Assembly (NCBI GenBank): GCA_045562555.1
Contig: JBJKVO010000002.1
Span: forward strand, 124,001-188,000
DNA from: UBA2588 sp002339805
Lineage (GTDB): Bacteria; Chloroflexota; Dehalococcoidia; Lucifugimonadales; UBA3495
DNA: 64,000 nucleotides
Direction of reading: 5' to 3'
A program made the translations under genes and the position numbers. This document shows positions 34,756 to 44,087 of this stretch, one piece after another (positions within the stretch are counted from its first letter, which is position 1; every line of letters begins with the position of its first letter). The notes below the pieces were generated by a model. It saw nothing but the letters and a program-made list of their open reading frames with translations. It made no database searches and had not been told where the DNA came from.

Positions 34756-35349
34756 ATGAGTCGAAAAGCAACAATAAACAGGAAAACTGGAGAGACAGAC
34801 ATATCGATGACTTTGGATCTGGAAGGGACTGGCCAATATACAGTGTCTACGGGGAATGGGTTTTTGGATCACATGCTCGCCCAAATTTCCAGGCATGGGT
34901 TATTTGACCTGGACGTCAAAGCCAAAGGTGATATAGAGACAGGTTGGCATCATTTAGTAGAAGATTGTGGAATAGTGTTCGGACAGGTATTTGCGAAAGC
35001 TTTGGGTTCTCCGGTTGGTATAATACGAATGGCTCATTGTTACGTACCTCTAGATGAAACCTTAGCCAGAGTGGTAGTTGATTTGAGTGGAAGACCACAT
35101 GCACAAATCCGAACAGGTTTGGATGATGTGATGGTTGAGACTCTTCCGGGTGATCTGGTTGGTCATTTTCTTGAGTCTTTCGCGTATGAAGCAAAAGTAA
35201 ATTTGCATGCAGAAGTGTTAACAGGACAAAGCCCTCATCATAAAGCAGAAGCAATTTTCAAAGGATTAGCGAGGGCTCTAAGACAAGCGGTTACAATAGA
35301 TCAAAGAGCCCCAGATTCAGTGCCAAGTACTAAAGATTCCTTAGGTTAG
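34756..35349 (+). CDS. hisB: Imidazoleglycerol-phosphate dehydratase
   Basis: A 197-aa monofunctional HisB. Metal-binding His clusters are visible: FLDHMLAQISRHG, GWHHLVEDCGI, LVGHFLESF and SPHHKAEAIFK. It dehydrates imidazole glycerol phosphate. Standard bacterial length (about 195), without the N-terminal phosphatase of enteric HisB. It is the last gene of hisZ-G-(PLC)-D-C-B; hisH, hisA, hisF and hisI are not in the window. The stop is 4 bp from the convergent hydratase gene. Confidence 0.95.
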   Translation: MSRKATINRKTGETDISMTLDLEGTGQYTVSTGNGFLDHMLAQISRHGLFDLDVKAKGDIETGWHHLVEDCGIVFGQVFAKALGSPVGIIRMAHCYVPLDETLARVVVDLSGRPHAQIRTGLDDVMVETLPGDLVGHFLESFAYEAKVNLHAEVLTGQSPHHKAEAIFKGLARALRQAVTIDQRAPDSVPSTKDSLG

Positions 35350-35353
35350 GTTT

Positions 35354-36124
35354 TCATCTACCTTTACGTGCTATGAATTCCGGGAAGGCGTCTTCTGCCT
35401 TAGCTCCGCGCATGACATTAGCTGTGAAGTAGGTCTCATTTTCCCATTGTGTTTTCAAGTTTTCACCTAGTCCTTGAAGCATTAACTCTTTAATTCCAAT
35501 AACTGATTCTCTGTGGTTATTAGCGATAGAAGTAGCAATTTCCATTGTTTTATTCAGAAGTTGGTTAGAAGGAACTAAGTGATTTATGAGTCCTATCCGA
35601 TATGCCTCTTCTGCAGCTACAACTCGACCTGTGAAGAGCAACTCTTTGGCCATAGGCCAGCCAACTTGATTAGGAAGAGTCCAAGAACAGTTAATCCTTC
35701 CATAAGCCGCAGCCAAGAACCTAAAGCTAGAATGCTCGCAACCAATTCTGAAATCTAAAGAGGATGACAAGACTGCTCCACCCCCATATGCCAGGCCGTT
35801 AATCATTCCTATGACTGGTTTTGGGCTAGCGCTGATTTCATAGCTACCTTTCTGCCGTTCTGTAGACCATTCATCTAGTTGTTCTTGAGTATACAGTTGG
35901 TCATTTTCTCGCTGTTCATGAATGTCCCCTCCTGCGGTAAATGCCTTTTCTCCTGATCCCGTTATTACTAAACATCCTACGTTTGTGTCTTCGTTTAACG
36001 TGGTTACGGCATCATGAAGTTCAGAAGATAATTTTCTGTTCATTGCATTCAGAACTTCAGGACGGTTAAGAGTAATTAATCCGACTCCAGATTCTATTCT
36101 AGTGAGTATGTGTTCGTAAGCCAT
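35354..36124 (-). CDS. Enoyl-CoA hydratase/isomerase family protein
   Basis: A 256-aa crotonase-fold protein. It opens with ILTRIESGVGLITLNRPEVLNAM, has the oxyanion-hole region KPVIGMINGLAYGGGAVLSSSLDFRIG, and the FRFLAAAYGRI segment in place of the more usual FG-PE active-site glutamate loop. So hydratase chemistry is less sure than fold; it could be an isomerase, hydrolase or dehalogenase relative. It is monocistronic, between the his operon and a flavoprotein gene. Confidence 0.85.
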   Translation of the reverse strand: MAYEHILTRIESGVGLITLNRPEVLNAMNRKLSSELHDAVTTLNEDTNVGCLVITGSGEKAFTAGGDIHEQRENDQLYTQEQLDEWSTERQKGSYEISASPKPVIGMINGLAYGGGAVLSSSLDFRIGCEHSSFRFLAAAYGRINCSWTLPNQVGWPMAKELLFTGRVVAAEEAYRIGLINHLVPSNQLLNKTMEIATSIANNHRESVIGIKELMLQGLGENLKTQWENETYFTANVMRGAKAEDAFPEFIARKGR

Positions 36125-36264
36125 TTTACAATCCTATATTTTTATCATGATTCTATGCGGTCTCTGGTGGTCAGTCAAATATTTAGGACTTAAATGTATG
36201 ACCTGATGTTCTTCAAATTATCGTGCCCGGTAGTATAATTTATATGTAGTAAGGAATTATTTCA

Positions 36265-37494
36265 ATGGATGATGTGATAATAGTAGGTGCAGGACCTGCA
36301 GGCGCGAACACCGCTCTAGGCCTAACTAAGTCTGGGCATTCCGTTACCGTGATTGATAGCCGAACACTTTTGGGGGATAAAGTGTGTACTGGGATCATCG
36401 GTTCAGAATGTGTAGATAAATATCCTCCTGCACCCAACATAATATTTGGTGAACCTACTTCAGCAATTGTTACGACTGCGAATGGTAAAGAGTACTATTT
36501 TTCTACCAGTTATCCTCAAGCGAGCGTAATTGATAGGACAGAGTATGTGGCTGAATTTTCTAGACAAGCACAAAATAATGGAGCTAAATATTTCCTTGAT
36601 GAAAGAGTCACATCAATCAATGTAATGGAGTCTCACGTAAAAGTGAGTACAACACAACGGAATTTGACGGCTAGATGTGTAGTGGTAGCTTCCGGATTTG
36701 GAACTTCGTTACTATCACAAGTTGGGCTATCGAAAAGCTATGAATATATGGTTGGCTCACAAGTGGAAGTGGAAATTCAAAATATTCAGAGCGTGCGGGT
36801 ATACTTGGATTCGCTAAAGACTCCGGGGTTTTTTTCTTGGATAACTCCCACAACCAATAATAAAGGTTTGGTAGGAGTTATATCTGATAATAAATCAAAA
36901 CATAAACTTGAGGAATTACTTAAACATTTAACCCTAACCGATGTAATTAATAAGGTGTGTGGCCCAAGCAGGTCATGGGGTATCCCTCTAAAACCGATCA
37001 ATCAAACTTATAGTGATCGAGTACTGGTTGTAGGGGATGCTGCTGGACAAATCAAACCTATTACAGGAGGAGGAATTTTTTATTCCTTGTTATGTGGTGA
37101 TATCGCCGCTTCAGTCTTGAATGGATGTCTTAGGAATAAAGATTTGTCTGCCGCTGCTTTAAGCGAATACGAAGTGTTGTGGAAAAAAGAAATAGGTAAA
37201 GAGATACTATCAAGTTATGGTATCAGAAAATTCGTTGAACGAATTCCTAGAAAAATACAGAGCCAATTAGTGCGAGTGGCCAAAGCTCACAGCCTAATAG
37301 AAGATATAATCATGAATAAAGGAATGTTTGACTTGCATTCTCAGATTTTTTCAGCAATGTTTTCGCACCCCGCGGTTTCTTGGATCTTTAGGAAAAACTC
37401 CATGGATTCTCAAGAGTCAAAATTTGTGCAGGACAAGATTGTAGAAATAGGAACTAACAAACAGATTGAGGAAAATGAATTAGTTAGTCGGTAA
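36265..37494 (+). CDS. Geranylgeranyl-reductase-family FAD-dependent oxidoreductase
   Basis: A 409-aa flavoprotein. FAD-binding motif VIIVGAGPAGANTALGL at residues 4-20 and VVGDAAGQIKPITGGGIFYSL near 255 are characteristic of the GGR/ChlP family, as is GDKVCTGIIGSECV. Members reduce prenyl chains of lipids or (bacterio)chlorophylls, or quinone side chains. With no photosynthesis genes nearby, an isoprenoid-lipid or quinone role is more probable. A TATAAT box 25 bp upstream is a possible -10. Convergent with the DUF429 gene, with no gap between stops. Confidence 0.82.
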   Translation: MDDVIIVGAGPAGANTALGLTKSGHSVTVIDSRTLLGDKVCTGIIGSECVDKYPPAPNIIFGEPTSAIVTTANGKEYYFSTSYPQASVIDRTEYVAEFSRQAQNNGAKYFLDERVTSINVMESHVKVSTTQRNLTARCVVVASGFGTSLLSQVGLSKSYEYMVGSQVEVEIQNIQSVRVYLDSLKTPGFFSWITPTTNNKGLVGVISDNKSKHKLEELLKHLTLTDVINKVCGPSRSWGIPLKPINQTYSDRVLVVGDAAGQIKPITGGGIFYSLLCGDIAASVLNGCLRNKDLSAAALSEYEVLWKKEIGKEILSSYGIRKFVERIPRKIQSQLVRVAKAHSLIEDIIMNKGMFDLHSQIFSAMFSHPAVSWIFRKNSMDSQESKFVQDKIVEIGTNKQIEENELVSR

Positions 37495-38124
37495 TTACTG
37501 CAAAGCTGGGACTACTACAAGTCCTTCTTCAGGGGTACCCAGCGAATCAGTCAATTGAGAATGATGAAGTCCTGCGGTGTAGGCACTTAGCGCAGCGTTG
37601 TAAGTATTCTTGTCCCATTGAGAGATATCTGACTGCAATCGTAGGAATGGATAGGTGTGTGGATAATTATTCTGGAATCCAGATAACTCTGTCTTATGAG
37701 AGGGCTGATCCTGGAATAAAATACTCTTTGTAGCGTGTGGGTAAGTTTCTATTACTTTGTAGCCTTTAGAATTTAATTGATTAGAGATGTTGATGCTTCT
37801 GTAAATTAATGTTTTAGAAATTGAGCCTCTGGCAGTGTAAAAACAACTGATGGACATTGAGGCCATTTGGATTTCAGAGATTCGTCCCTTATTGCCGGTT
37901 ATTGAATATTTGCATTCGCAACTTGTTTCCAAACAACATAGTCCTAGAGGGAGAGAAGTTGGGGAACCGATCGCTAGAATTGAAGGAGAGATCCGATCCA
38001 TGATATCGTAAAATTCCTCATCCTTTTTGAATGTATATACCTTCGTGGCCTGCAAATCCGGATTAAGTAAGACTATGGTGCTTTGGTATTTGTCGTTTGC
38101 TCTGATATGCAGTCCTGCGAACAT
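37495..38124 (-). CDS. DUF429 family protein
   Basis: A 209-aa protein of the DUF429 family. The hallmark segments are AIGSPTSLPLGLCCLETSCEC, followed by ISCFYTARGSISKTLIYR and KVIETYPHATKSILF. The family has an RNase H-like fold suggestive of nuclease or nucleotide hydrolase activity, but its function is unknown. In most members the Asp of AIDAP is present; here it is Gly-Ser, so an acidic residue appears lost. It follows meaB with 7 bp between them on the same strand. Confidence 0.75.
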   Translation of the reverse strand: MFAGLHIRANDKYQSTIVLLNPDLQATKVYTFKKDEEFYDIMDRISPSILAIGSPTSLPLGLCCLETSCECKYSITGNKGRISEIQMASMSISCFYTARGSISKTLIYRSINISNQLNSKGYKVIETYPHATKSILFQDQPSHKTELSGFQNNYPHTYPFLRLQSDISQWDKNTYNAALSAYTAGLHHSQLTDSLGTPEEGLVVVPALQ

Positions 38125-38131
38125 GTGGTAA

Positions 38132-39088
38132 TTACTCCTTCTCGATAATCTCCTTAAGTTTATTCATTATGATATTAGATGATGTATAGGGATCTGCAGA
38201 TCTTGTTTTCACTTCATCTAATATCTGTGTGAATTCTGGTGTATTGTTTACGAACTCACTAATATAGTTAAGGCTCAAATAGTTTATAATTTCATAAGTT
38301 TCATTGCTACGCTGAGTTCCTTTTCTTTCGGCTAAGTTACCTGTGCTTTTCATGTGGTCGTGATATGCCAGAATTTCTTGTAACATTTCAGGAACCCCTT
38401 CTCCGCTGGTTGCTTGCGTTTTCGCTATCCTTGGTGCGGGCGCTGGTCCTTTATGCTGGGATATTATGGTTGCGTTGAGGTCTGCTATCAACCTATCTGC
38501 CCCTGGTCTATCAGCTTTGTTTATAACGTATAGGTCGGCTATCTCCATTAACCCAGCCTTGATCATCTGAATGGAATCACCAGATTCTGGGGTCAGTATC
38601 ACTGCAACGAGATCGGCGAAGTTCATGATTTTTACTTCTGTTTGACCTACACCAACCGTTTCAATCATGATAACGTCAAAGTTAGCAGCGTCTAACAGTC
38701 TAATCATACTACCTAAGATCATAGGGATACCGCCACTTTCTCCTCGAGAGGATAAACTTCTAATATATACTGATTCATCATTGTGTTGGTCAGCCATTCT
38801 GATCCTGTCACCTAATATAGCGCCACCGGAAAAGGGACTTGATGGGTCAACTGCAAGAACAGCGACTGTCATATTTAGTTTCCGAATTTCATTGATGAGT
38901 TGGTTTACTAGTGTGCTTTTGCCTGCGCCTGGGGAGCCTGTAATACCTAGTGTGATTGCATTGCCTGTGTGGTTGTCTATAGTGGATAGGATGCGAAAGG
39001 CTTGCTCGTCGAGCTGCTCAATCATAGAAATCATTCTTGATATAGTCCGAACATCCGCTTCTAATATTTTATTGACTTCAATATTCAT
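38132..39088 (-). CDS. meaB: Methylmalonyl-CoA mutase-associated GTPase MeaB/ArgK
   Basis: A 318-aa G3E-type GTPase. Walker A GSPGAGKSTLVNQL, LAVDPSSPFSGGAILGDRIRM, the switch region IETVGVGQTEVKIMNFAD and NKADRPGAD are the canonical MeaB blocks. It guards and reloads the adenosylcobalamin of methylmalonyl-CoA mutase, linking this region to B12 use. No mutase gene is in the window. Arranged cysS-GT, meaB, DUF429 on one strand, with short gaps. Confidence 0.93.
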   Translation of the reverse strand: MNIEVNKILEADVRTISRMISMIEQLDEQAFRILSTIDNHTGNAITLGITGSPGAGKSTLVNQLINEIRKLNMTVAVLAVDPSSPFSGGAILGDRIRMADQHNDESVYIRSLSSRGESGGIPMILGSMIRLLDAANFDVIMIETVGVGQTEVKIMNFADLVAVILTPESGDSIQMIKAGLMEIADLYVINKADRPGADRLIADLNATIISQHKGPAPAPRIAKTQATSGEGVPEMLQEILAYHDHMKSTGNLAERKGTQRSNETYEIINYLSLNYISEFVNNTPEFTQILDEVKTRSADPYTSSNIIMNKLKEIIEKE

Positions 39089-39127
39089 AAATATATTAAT
39101 TGGGTCAAGGATAGTGCTATGGCTTAA

Positions 39128-41305
39128 TTAATGAGTGCTACTTACTTCTAATAGATCGTGTCTAGTGCCCCATTTTTTTAGGAATCTGCCAAAATTTTTC
39201 ACACTGAGTTCATCTCTCTGATTTTCGTCTAATTCGGTCCATTGACGGTGCTCATGTCTCAATATGGGAATACGGCCGTCCGCGATTACTTCCATGTGTA
39301 GATTTTTGATTTGAAAACTGTAATCAATATCAAGATTACGATAAAAACGAAAACATTCTCTCATAAGCCCCGTTTCTTCGATTATACCTCTGGGAAATAT
39401 CATGCAATATCCTTGCATCGCATCCGCTGGTCCAGATTCCACTTCCTCATGGAAGTGTTGCATATCATCTGATTTGAGCCCAAATGGACCGAGTAGCCCC
39501 AGGTTGGAGTTGTCCGCAAAAGATTGGGATACTATTGAGCAGATATCTCCTGTAATTTCTGCAGACGCATCTAATATTATTATGAACTTACCGGTACTTA
39601 ACTTGATACCAATGTTCTTGGCAGCTGCATCACCTAGAACATGATCACAATGAACGACTGTTATGTTTTCTCTGGTGCAGGCCAACTCCTCTAAGTATTC
39701 CCCGGTTCCATCAGTTGATCCGTTGTCTATGGCTATGATTTCAAAACTAGAGGTTTGAGCCTGATTTTCTATCGCTGCTAAACACCTGGATATATCGTCT
39801 TTGTAGCCATATGCATTTAAAATAAATGTGTAGTCATAGGCATTAGGCTGGTTAAGGCGAGAATCTATTTCTTTACCAGATGAGACTGAGGGCCATTTTT
39901 CTACTATCCTTTCCAGATACATTTTAGGCCTGATAATCGTGTCTTGTTGGTAGTCTTGTATGATGTAGCCTTCCGCTGATAGGCTAGCTCGGATTTCATC
40001 AGATTCTTGGTAGGATGCTAGGGATCGCAAATTTGAACGTTCTTTGGCTTGAGAAGTGACCGGACTAGGGATTTTAAAATCATCAAAAGGTTCGTTCAAT
40101 CCTAATCCAAGGACACAATCGAATGCTAATAAAAGGTAAGCTTTTTCGCCATTGGAAGAATCTGATTTAATAATTTTCCATAAATAAGCTAGTCCTCCTG
40201 GTAGGTCTAAGTCATTTTCTACGATATTCATGAACGCTTCTTGTTTTTGCAAAGTTTCCGCAGATGGGACAAACCGTTCGTATTCTGATTGCCAATTCCA
40301 TAATCGTATTCGAAGTGAATCTAGAGCTTTCTGACTGGCTCGTAATGATGAGAATGTGAAATTCATTCTATGGCGGTATCGGACAGTTAGGCACAAATAC
40401 CTAAATGCTAATGGACTAAACCCCCTTTCTATCAGGTCGCGTATCATAAACACATTTCCAGAGGATTTTGCCATTTTTGCCCCGTCTGCAAGCAAGTGTT
40501 GACCATGGATCCAATAGTTTACATGTTTGTCATTGTAAACAGCTTCGCTCTGAGCTATTTCATCTTCATGATGTGGGAATACATTATCAATCCCACCGGT
40601 GTGGATATCGAATTTCTCGTGGAGATACTTACCTGCCATCGCAGAGCACTCGATATGCCATCCAGGGAATCCTGGTCCCCATTCACTGTCCCAATAAACA
40701 TCTCTGCCCGGCTCTGCCTTCTTCCACAGTGTAAAGTCCCTAGGGTCACGTTTTAGAGGGTCTGTCTCCATCCGGACCCCCTCTAATAGATTGCCTCCCA
40801 CATTTCTGGAAAGTTTTCCATAGTCAGGGAATTTACCTACGTCGTAATATATATTTCCCTCGGCTAGATAGGCTCGCTCGTTTTGCAACAGTATTTTAAC
40901 CATTTCTAGCATTTCAGGAATGTGGTCTGTGGCCCAAGGATATTGAGTTGCAGGGAGTATGTTCAAGAGCGATTCATCTTCATGAAACTGTTGGGCGTAA
41001 AATTGAGCTATTTCTCCAATGGTTTTGCCCTCTGAGAGAGCCGCTAGGATCATTTTGTCCCCGCCCGTCTCTAGCAATTCTTGCCTCATGTGTCCTACGT
41101 CTGTGATGTTTTTAATGTGGTTGACTTGATGCCCGCGGTATTCTAATAAACGTCTAATGAAGTCGGCCATCATGTAGGTGCGCATGTTGCCAATATGTGC
41201 GTATCTGTAGACTGTGGGACCGCAAGTGTACATTCCAATCTTTCCAGAATTAATCGGGACGATTTCTTCTATTGTTTTTGACAACGTATTAAGTATTTTC
41301 AGCAC
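39128..41305 (-). CDS. cysS: Cysteinyl-tRNA synthetase fused to a GT2-family glycosyltransferase
   Basis: A 725-aa protein in one uninterrupted frame. Residues 1 to about 440 are CysRS: zinc ligand Cys28 (YTCGPTVY), HIGN at 37-40, zinc Cys220 (HIECSAM), FPHHEDEIAQSE and KMAKSSGN at 277-284. Residues 489-725 are a GT-A fold: ILNAYGYKDDISRCL, AIDNGSTDGTGEYL, GDAAAKNIGIKLSTG, then LDASAE where a DxD would normally be. CysRS alone is about 460 aa. It charges tRNA-Cys; the role of the glycosyltransferase-like tail is unknown, and the changed DxD leaves its activity uncertain. Confidence 0.9.
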   Translation of the reverse strand: MLKILNTLSKTIEEIVPINSGKIGMYTCGPTVYRYAHIGNMRTYMMADFIRRLLEYRGHQVNHIKNITDVGHMRQELLETGGDKMILAALSEGKTIGEIAQFYAQQFHEDESLLNILPATQYPWATDHIPEMLEMVKILLQNERAYLAEGNIYYDVGKFPDYGKLSRNVGGNLLEGVRMETDPLKRDPRDFTLWKKAEPGRDVYWDSEWGPGFPGWHIECSAMAGKYLHEKFDIHTGGIDNVFPHHEDEIAQSEAVYNDKHVNYWIHGQHLLADGAKMAKSSGNVFMIRDLIERGFSPLAFRYLCLTVRYRHRMNFTFSSLRASQKALDSLRIRLWNWQSEYERFVPSAETLQKQEAFMNIVENDLDLPGGLAYLWKIIKSDSSNGEKAYLLLAFDCVLGLGLNEPFDDFKIPSPVTSQAKERSNLRSLASYQESDEIRASLSAEGYIIQDYQQDTIIRPKMYLERIVEKWPSVSSGKEIDSRLNQPNAYDYTFILNAYGYKDDISRCLAAIENQAQTSSFEIIAIDNGSTDGTGEYLEELACTRENITVVHCDHVLGDAAAKNIGIKLSTGKFIIILDASAEITGDICSIVSQSFADNSNLGLLGPFGLKSDDMQHFHEEVESGPADAMQGYCMIFPRGIIEETGLMRECFRFYRNLDIDYSFQIKNLHMEVIADGRIPILRHEHRQWTELDENQRDELSVKNFGRFLKKWGTRHDLLEVSSTH

Positions 41306-41359
41306 TGCAAATCTCCCAGTGATTTATATTATACACAGATAGCGACTTGTTATGGAACG

Positions 41360-43711
41360 TTAACGGGTTAGTCGGGGGTTGTATACCTGGGCTATAGGAG
41401 AATGTTCTTCAGTCACTACCACACCGGCCTCTATGAAACTATCTATATCTTGTTTTTTATATCCCAAGGCAGTCAAAACTTCTACAGATTCTGAGCCTAG
41501 GATAGGTGTAGGCCTACCAATGTTCATAGGAGTTCTAGACAAAGCTGCTGTACTCCCTAAATGGTCTACCGATCCTCTTCCGGGGTGGTTTCGATTAACA
41601 ATCAAACCTAGTTCACGAATCCATTCGGTGTTCTTCAACTCTTTCAAACTGATATTAGGTACCACCATTATCTGATCAGTACTAATCAGTTCAATCCACT
41701 CGTCCGTTGTTTTCGACTTAAATATGTTTTCCATTTCCTCTTGTACGGTATCCAAGGACGTTGATGTAATATTACCAGTTTTAAAAAATGTCTTGAACGC
41801 TTCTATGCGTGATAATGTTTCTATGAGTGCTGAATTAGCCTCTGCTCTGATATACATCCACCCATCTTGAGTTGGATACAATCTAGAGTGAGCACCTTCT
41901 CCTCTTAATCCAAGTCCTTCTAATTCATTTCGCTCCATTCCCTCGTATTCCAGCATAAATGGAGATTGTAAAAGTCCGGCAGTTAAACATAATCCAGTAT
42001 CAACCGTCTGTCCTTCTCCTGTTTTATTTCGTTCATGTAATGCTAAGGCGACTGCATACGCACCCATCATGCCAGTGCCATAGTCATTGGCTGGATATGG
42101 CAGGAGATCCGGCCTCTGGTCCCTACCTCCTCTCCTGATTTGGATACCGCTTGTTGCCTGGGCTATCTGCTCCCAGCCAGGACGGTCTGCCCAAGGGCCA
42201 TCAAATCCGTATGCATTTAGCGAAGCGTATATTAATTTGGGGTTTATTTTTTTAAGATCCTCATACCCTAATCCATATCGGGATAAACTATCTTTACGGT
42301 AATTCTGTACGAGCACGTCTGCATCTTTGACCATCTCTTTAAAAATGGCCATTCCTTCAGTTGATTTGAGGTCTAATAGGACGCTTTTTTTACCTCGATT
42401 AACATCTATGTTGCCCGTCGCATCATATGGCCGGTTGGGATCATCAACTTTGATCACATCAGCTCCATATTCTGCCAAAGTGCGCCCGCAGGTTGGTCCT
42501 GCAAGAACAATGCATAAATCTAAAACTTTAATATCCTTTAATATATCCATCTTGCTACCGTTAGGAGATGAAGATGCAGGAGTGAGATTTATTTCATTTA
42601 AGTCATTTAGTAATTCTGCATGTTGGTTTAATGTAGGAGCTGGTCCGGATATTTCTCCAGGAGTCCCTCGAAGTTTGACTTGGATACCTGGTTGCTTCAT
42701 TTTACCTAAAAGAGGATCGTCGATTGAAACGATCATTTCTCCTTGTAAAGGATGGGGGTGATCCAACCATTCTTCAATTGGCTTGCATATGGTGCATGCT
42801 CCCCCTGCTGCTGCTATCGAATCTTCCCAGTCTTTTGAACTTCTACTTTGGAATAGGTCGGTAAATCGTTCCAGCCACATATCATAGGTAGGCTTGTCTA
42901 GCACTGTCCCAAATGCATCTATAGCATCTTGTTCCCACTCTGGATGATTAGCCGCTTCCATTAGCTGACCAACGAATCTTTTATAGTTTCCATGATTCAT
43001 TACCCAGCGCCCATCGGAGCATAAATATTGATTGACCATTGGCAAAGTAAATTCATCTCGCATATTTACTGGAGGGTTGTCGTAGAAGTTAACAAGGTTT
43101 CTGCCTATCGCTGTAAACATTGCGCTGTGTAAGGGTACTTCTATGTATTGCCCTAAATTGGATGCATCTCTTTCGATTACAGCCATGGTGACAGCTACGG
43201 CTGATACTATAGCTGCAAATGTACTTGGCAATGGTAACGGGGTATAAAGCGGACCATTGTCACCTTTAACGTGGTTGTAAACGCCTGTTAATGCAGAAAC
43301 CGTTTGATCCCAACCTTTAGAGTTTCGATAAGGGCTGCCTTTTGCAAACCCAGGAATAGAACAGTAGATAACTTTTGTATTGGAAGATGATATATCCTGA
43401 TATCCGATTCCGAGACGATCCGCTACACCAGGTCTAAAATTTTCTATGATTATGTCCGCGTTAGCACATAAGTTTTGCGCTTGTTTTAACCCCTCACTAG
43501 ATTTGAGATCTATAACTACAGATTTCTTGCCTCTATTCCATGTTGCAAAAGCGTCTGAGTTTCTTCCTGGATCTCCGCCTGGGCGTTCAATTTTAGTAAC
43601 CGAAGCTCCCTGGTCCGATAATAACATTCCTAGTAAAGGTCCTGGGATGTATTGACCAAATTCAACTACATTAAGATCTTTCAGAGCCCCTTTTTTTTCT
43701 AGATGTTTCAT
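41360..43711 (-). CDS. Fused double type III CoA-transferase (CaiB/BaiF)
   Basis: A 783-aa protein made of two CaiB/BaiF domains, residues 1-385 (LNVVEFGQYIPGPLLGMLLSDQGA) and 388-783 (IKVLDLCIVLAGPTCGRTLAEYGA). The family moves CoA between carboxylic acids through a catalytic Asp (Asp169 in formyl-CoA transferase). In the second domain it is present as Asp543 in ANDYGTGMMGAY; in the first, the aligned residue is Ser163 (PLPSTFAAIV). The N-terminal half is therefore probably structural, the pair mimicking the interlocked homodimer. It overlaps by 4 bp the cyclophilin-like gene upstream and forms a catabolic operon with it. Confidence 0.88.
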   Translation of the reverse strand: MKHLEKKGALKDLNVVEFGQYIPGPLLGMLLSDQGASVTKIERPGGDPGRNSDAFATWNRGKKSVVIDLKSSEGLKQAQNLCANADIIIENFRPGVADRLGIGYQDISSSNTKVIYCSIPGFAKGSPYRNSKGWDQTVSALTGVYNHVKGDNGPLYTPLPLPSTFAAIVSAVAVTMAVIERDASNLGQYIEVPLHSAMFTAIGRNLVNFYDNPPVNMRDEFTLPMVNQYLCSDGRWVMNHGNYKRFVGQLMEAANHPEWEQDAIDAFGTVLDKPTYDMWLERFTDLFQSRSSKDWEDSIAAAGGACTICKPIEEWLDHPHPLQGEMIVSIDDPLLGKMKQPGIQVKLRGTPGEISGPAPTLNQHAELLNDLNEINLTPASSSPNGSKMDILKDIKVLDLCIVLAGPTCGRTLAEYGADVIKVDDPNRPYDATGNIDVNRGKKSVLLDLKSTEGMAIFKEMVKDADVLVQNYRKDSLSRYGLGYEDLKKINPKLIYASLNAYGFDGPWADRPGWEQIAQATSGIQIRRGGRDQRPDLLPYPANDYGTGMMGAYAVALALHERNKTGEGQTVDTGLCLTAGLLQSPFMLEYEGMERNELEGLGLRGEGAHSRLYPTQDGWMYIRAEANSALIETLSRIEAFKTFFKTGNITSTSLDTVQEEMENIFKSKTTDEWIELISTDQIMVVPNISLKELKNTEWIRELGLIVNRNHPGRGSVDHLGSTAALSRTPMNIGRPTPILGSESVEVLTALGYKKQDIDSFIEAGVVVTEEHSPIAQVYNPRLTR

Positions 43712-44082
43712 ATCATTCTCCTAATAGTGATATTTTCTCCCGAGGTCACTCTCTTAAGGAGACTCGGGTCAGATTCAATACGTCCGATGACAGTTACCGC
43801 GCTTGCTGGTTTGATTTGTCCGTCTAGTGAAGCGGGAGTTTCGCCAAAGAAGATGCAGAATGCGTTTCCAGGCGGCCAGTAGGCTAAGTCACCAATTTCA
43901 ACAGTTTCTTGAGATTTTTCATTATCCATGAATAAGTCTACCCCAAAATATATCTCGTCTCCCCACAAATTCACAGAGGCTTCTATGGGGAGTACGCCGG
44001 ATAGCGCACTAGCAGTATCAGAATCATTCAGGGTCGCCTCTAAACGAAGGTCTAACGTTTCAAATTCAATGACTAAGTTCAT
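43708..44082 (-). CDS. Cyclophilin-like fold protein (TM1367/DUF3830-type)
   Basis: A 124-aa beta-barrel protein. GDEIYFGVDL, VEIGDLAYWPPGNAFCIFFGETPAS and KPASAVTVIGRI match the bacterial cyclophilin-like family typified by TM1367. Members resemble cyclophilins in fold but lack prolyl-isomerase residues; they are often encoded with catabolic enzymes. It lies between a DAO-type oxidase gene (5 bp upstream) and the CoA-transferase gene (4-bp overlap), so is likely translated from one message. Function unknown. Confidence 0.8.
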   Translation of the reverse strand: MNLVIEFETLDLRLEATLNDSDTASALSGVLPIEASVNLWGDEIYFGVDLFMDNEKSQETVEIGDLAYWPPGNAFCIFFGETPASLDGQIKPASAVTVIGRIESDPSLLKRVTSGENITIRRMI

Positions 44083-44087
44083 GTTCC

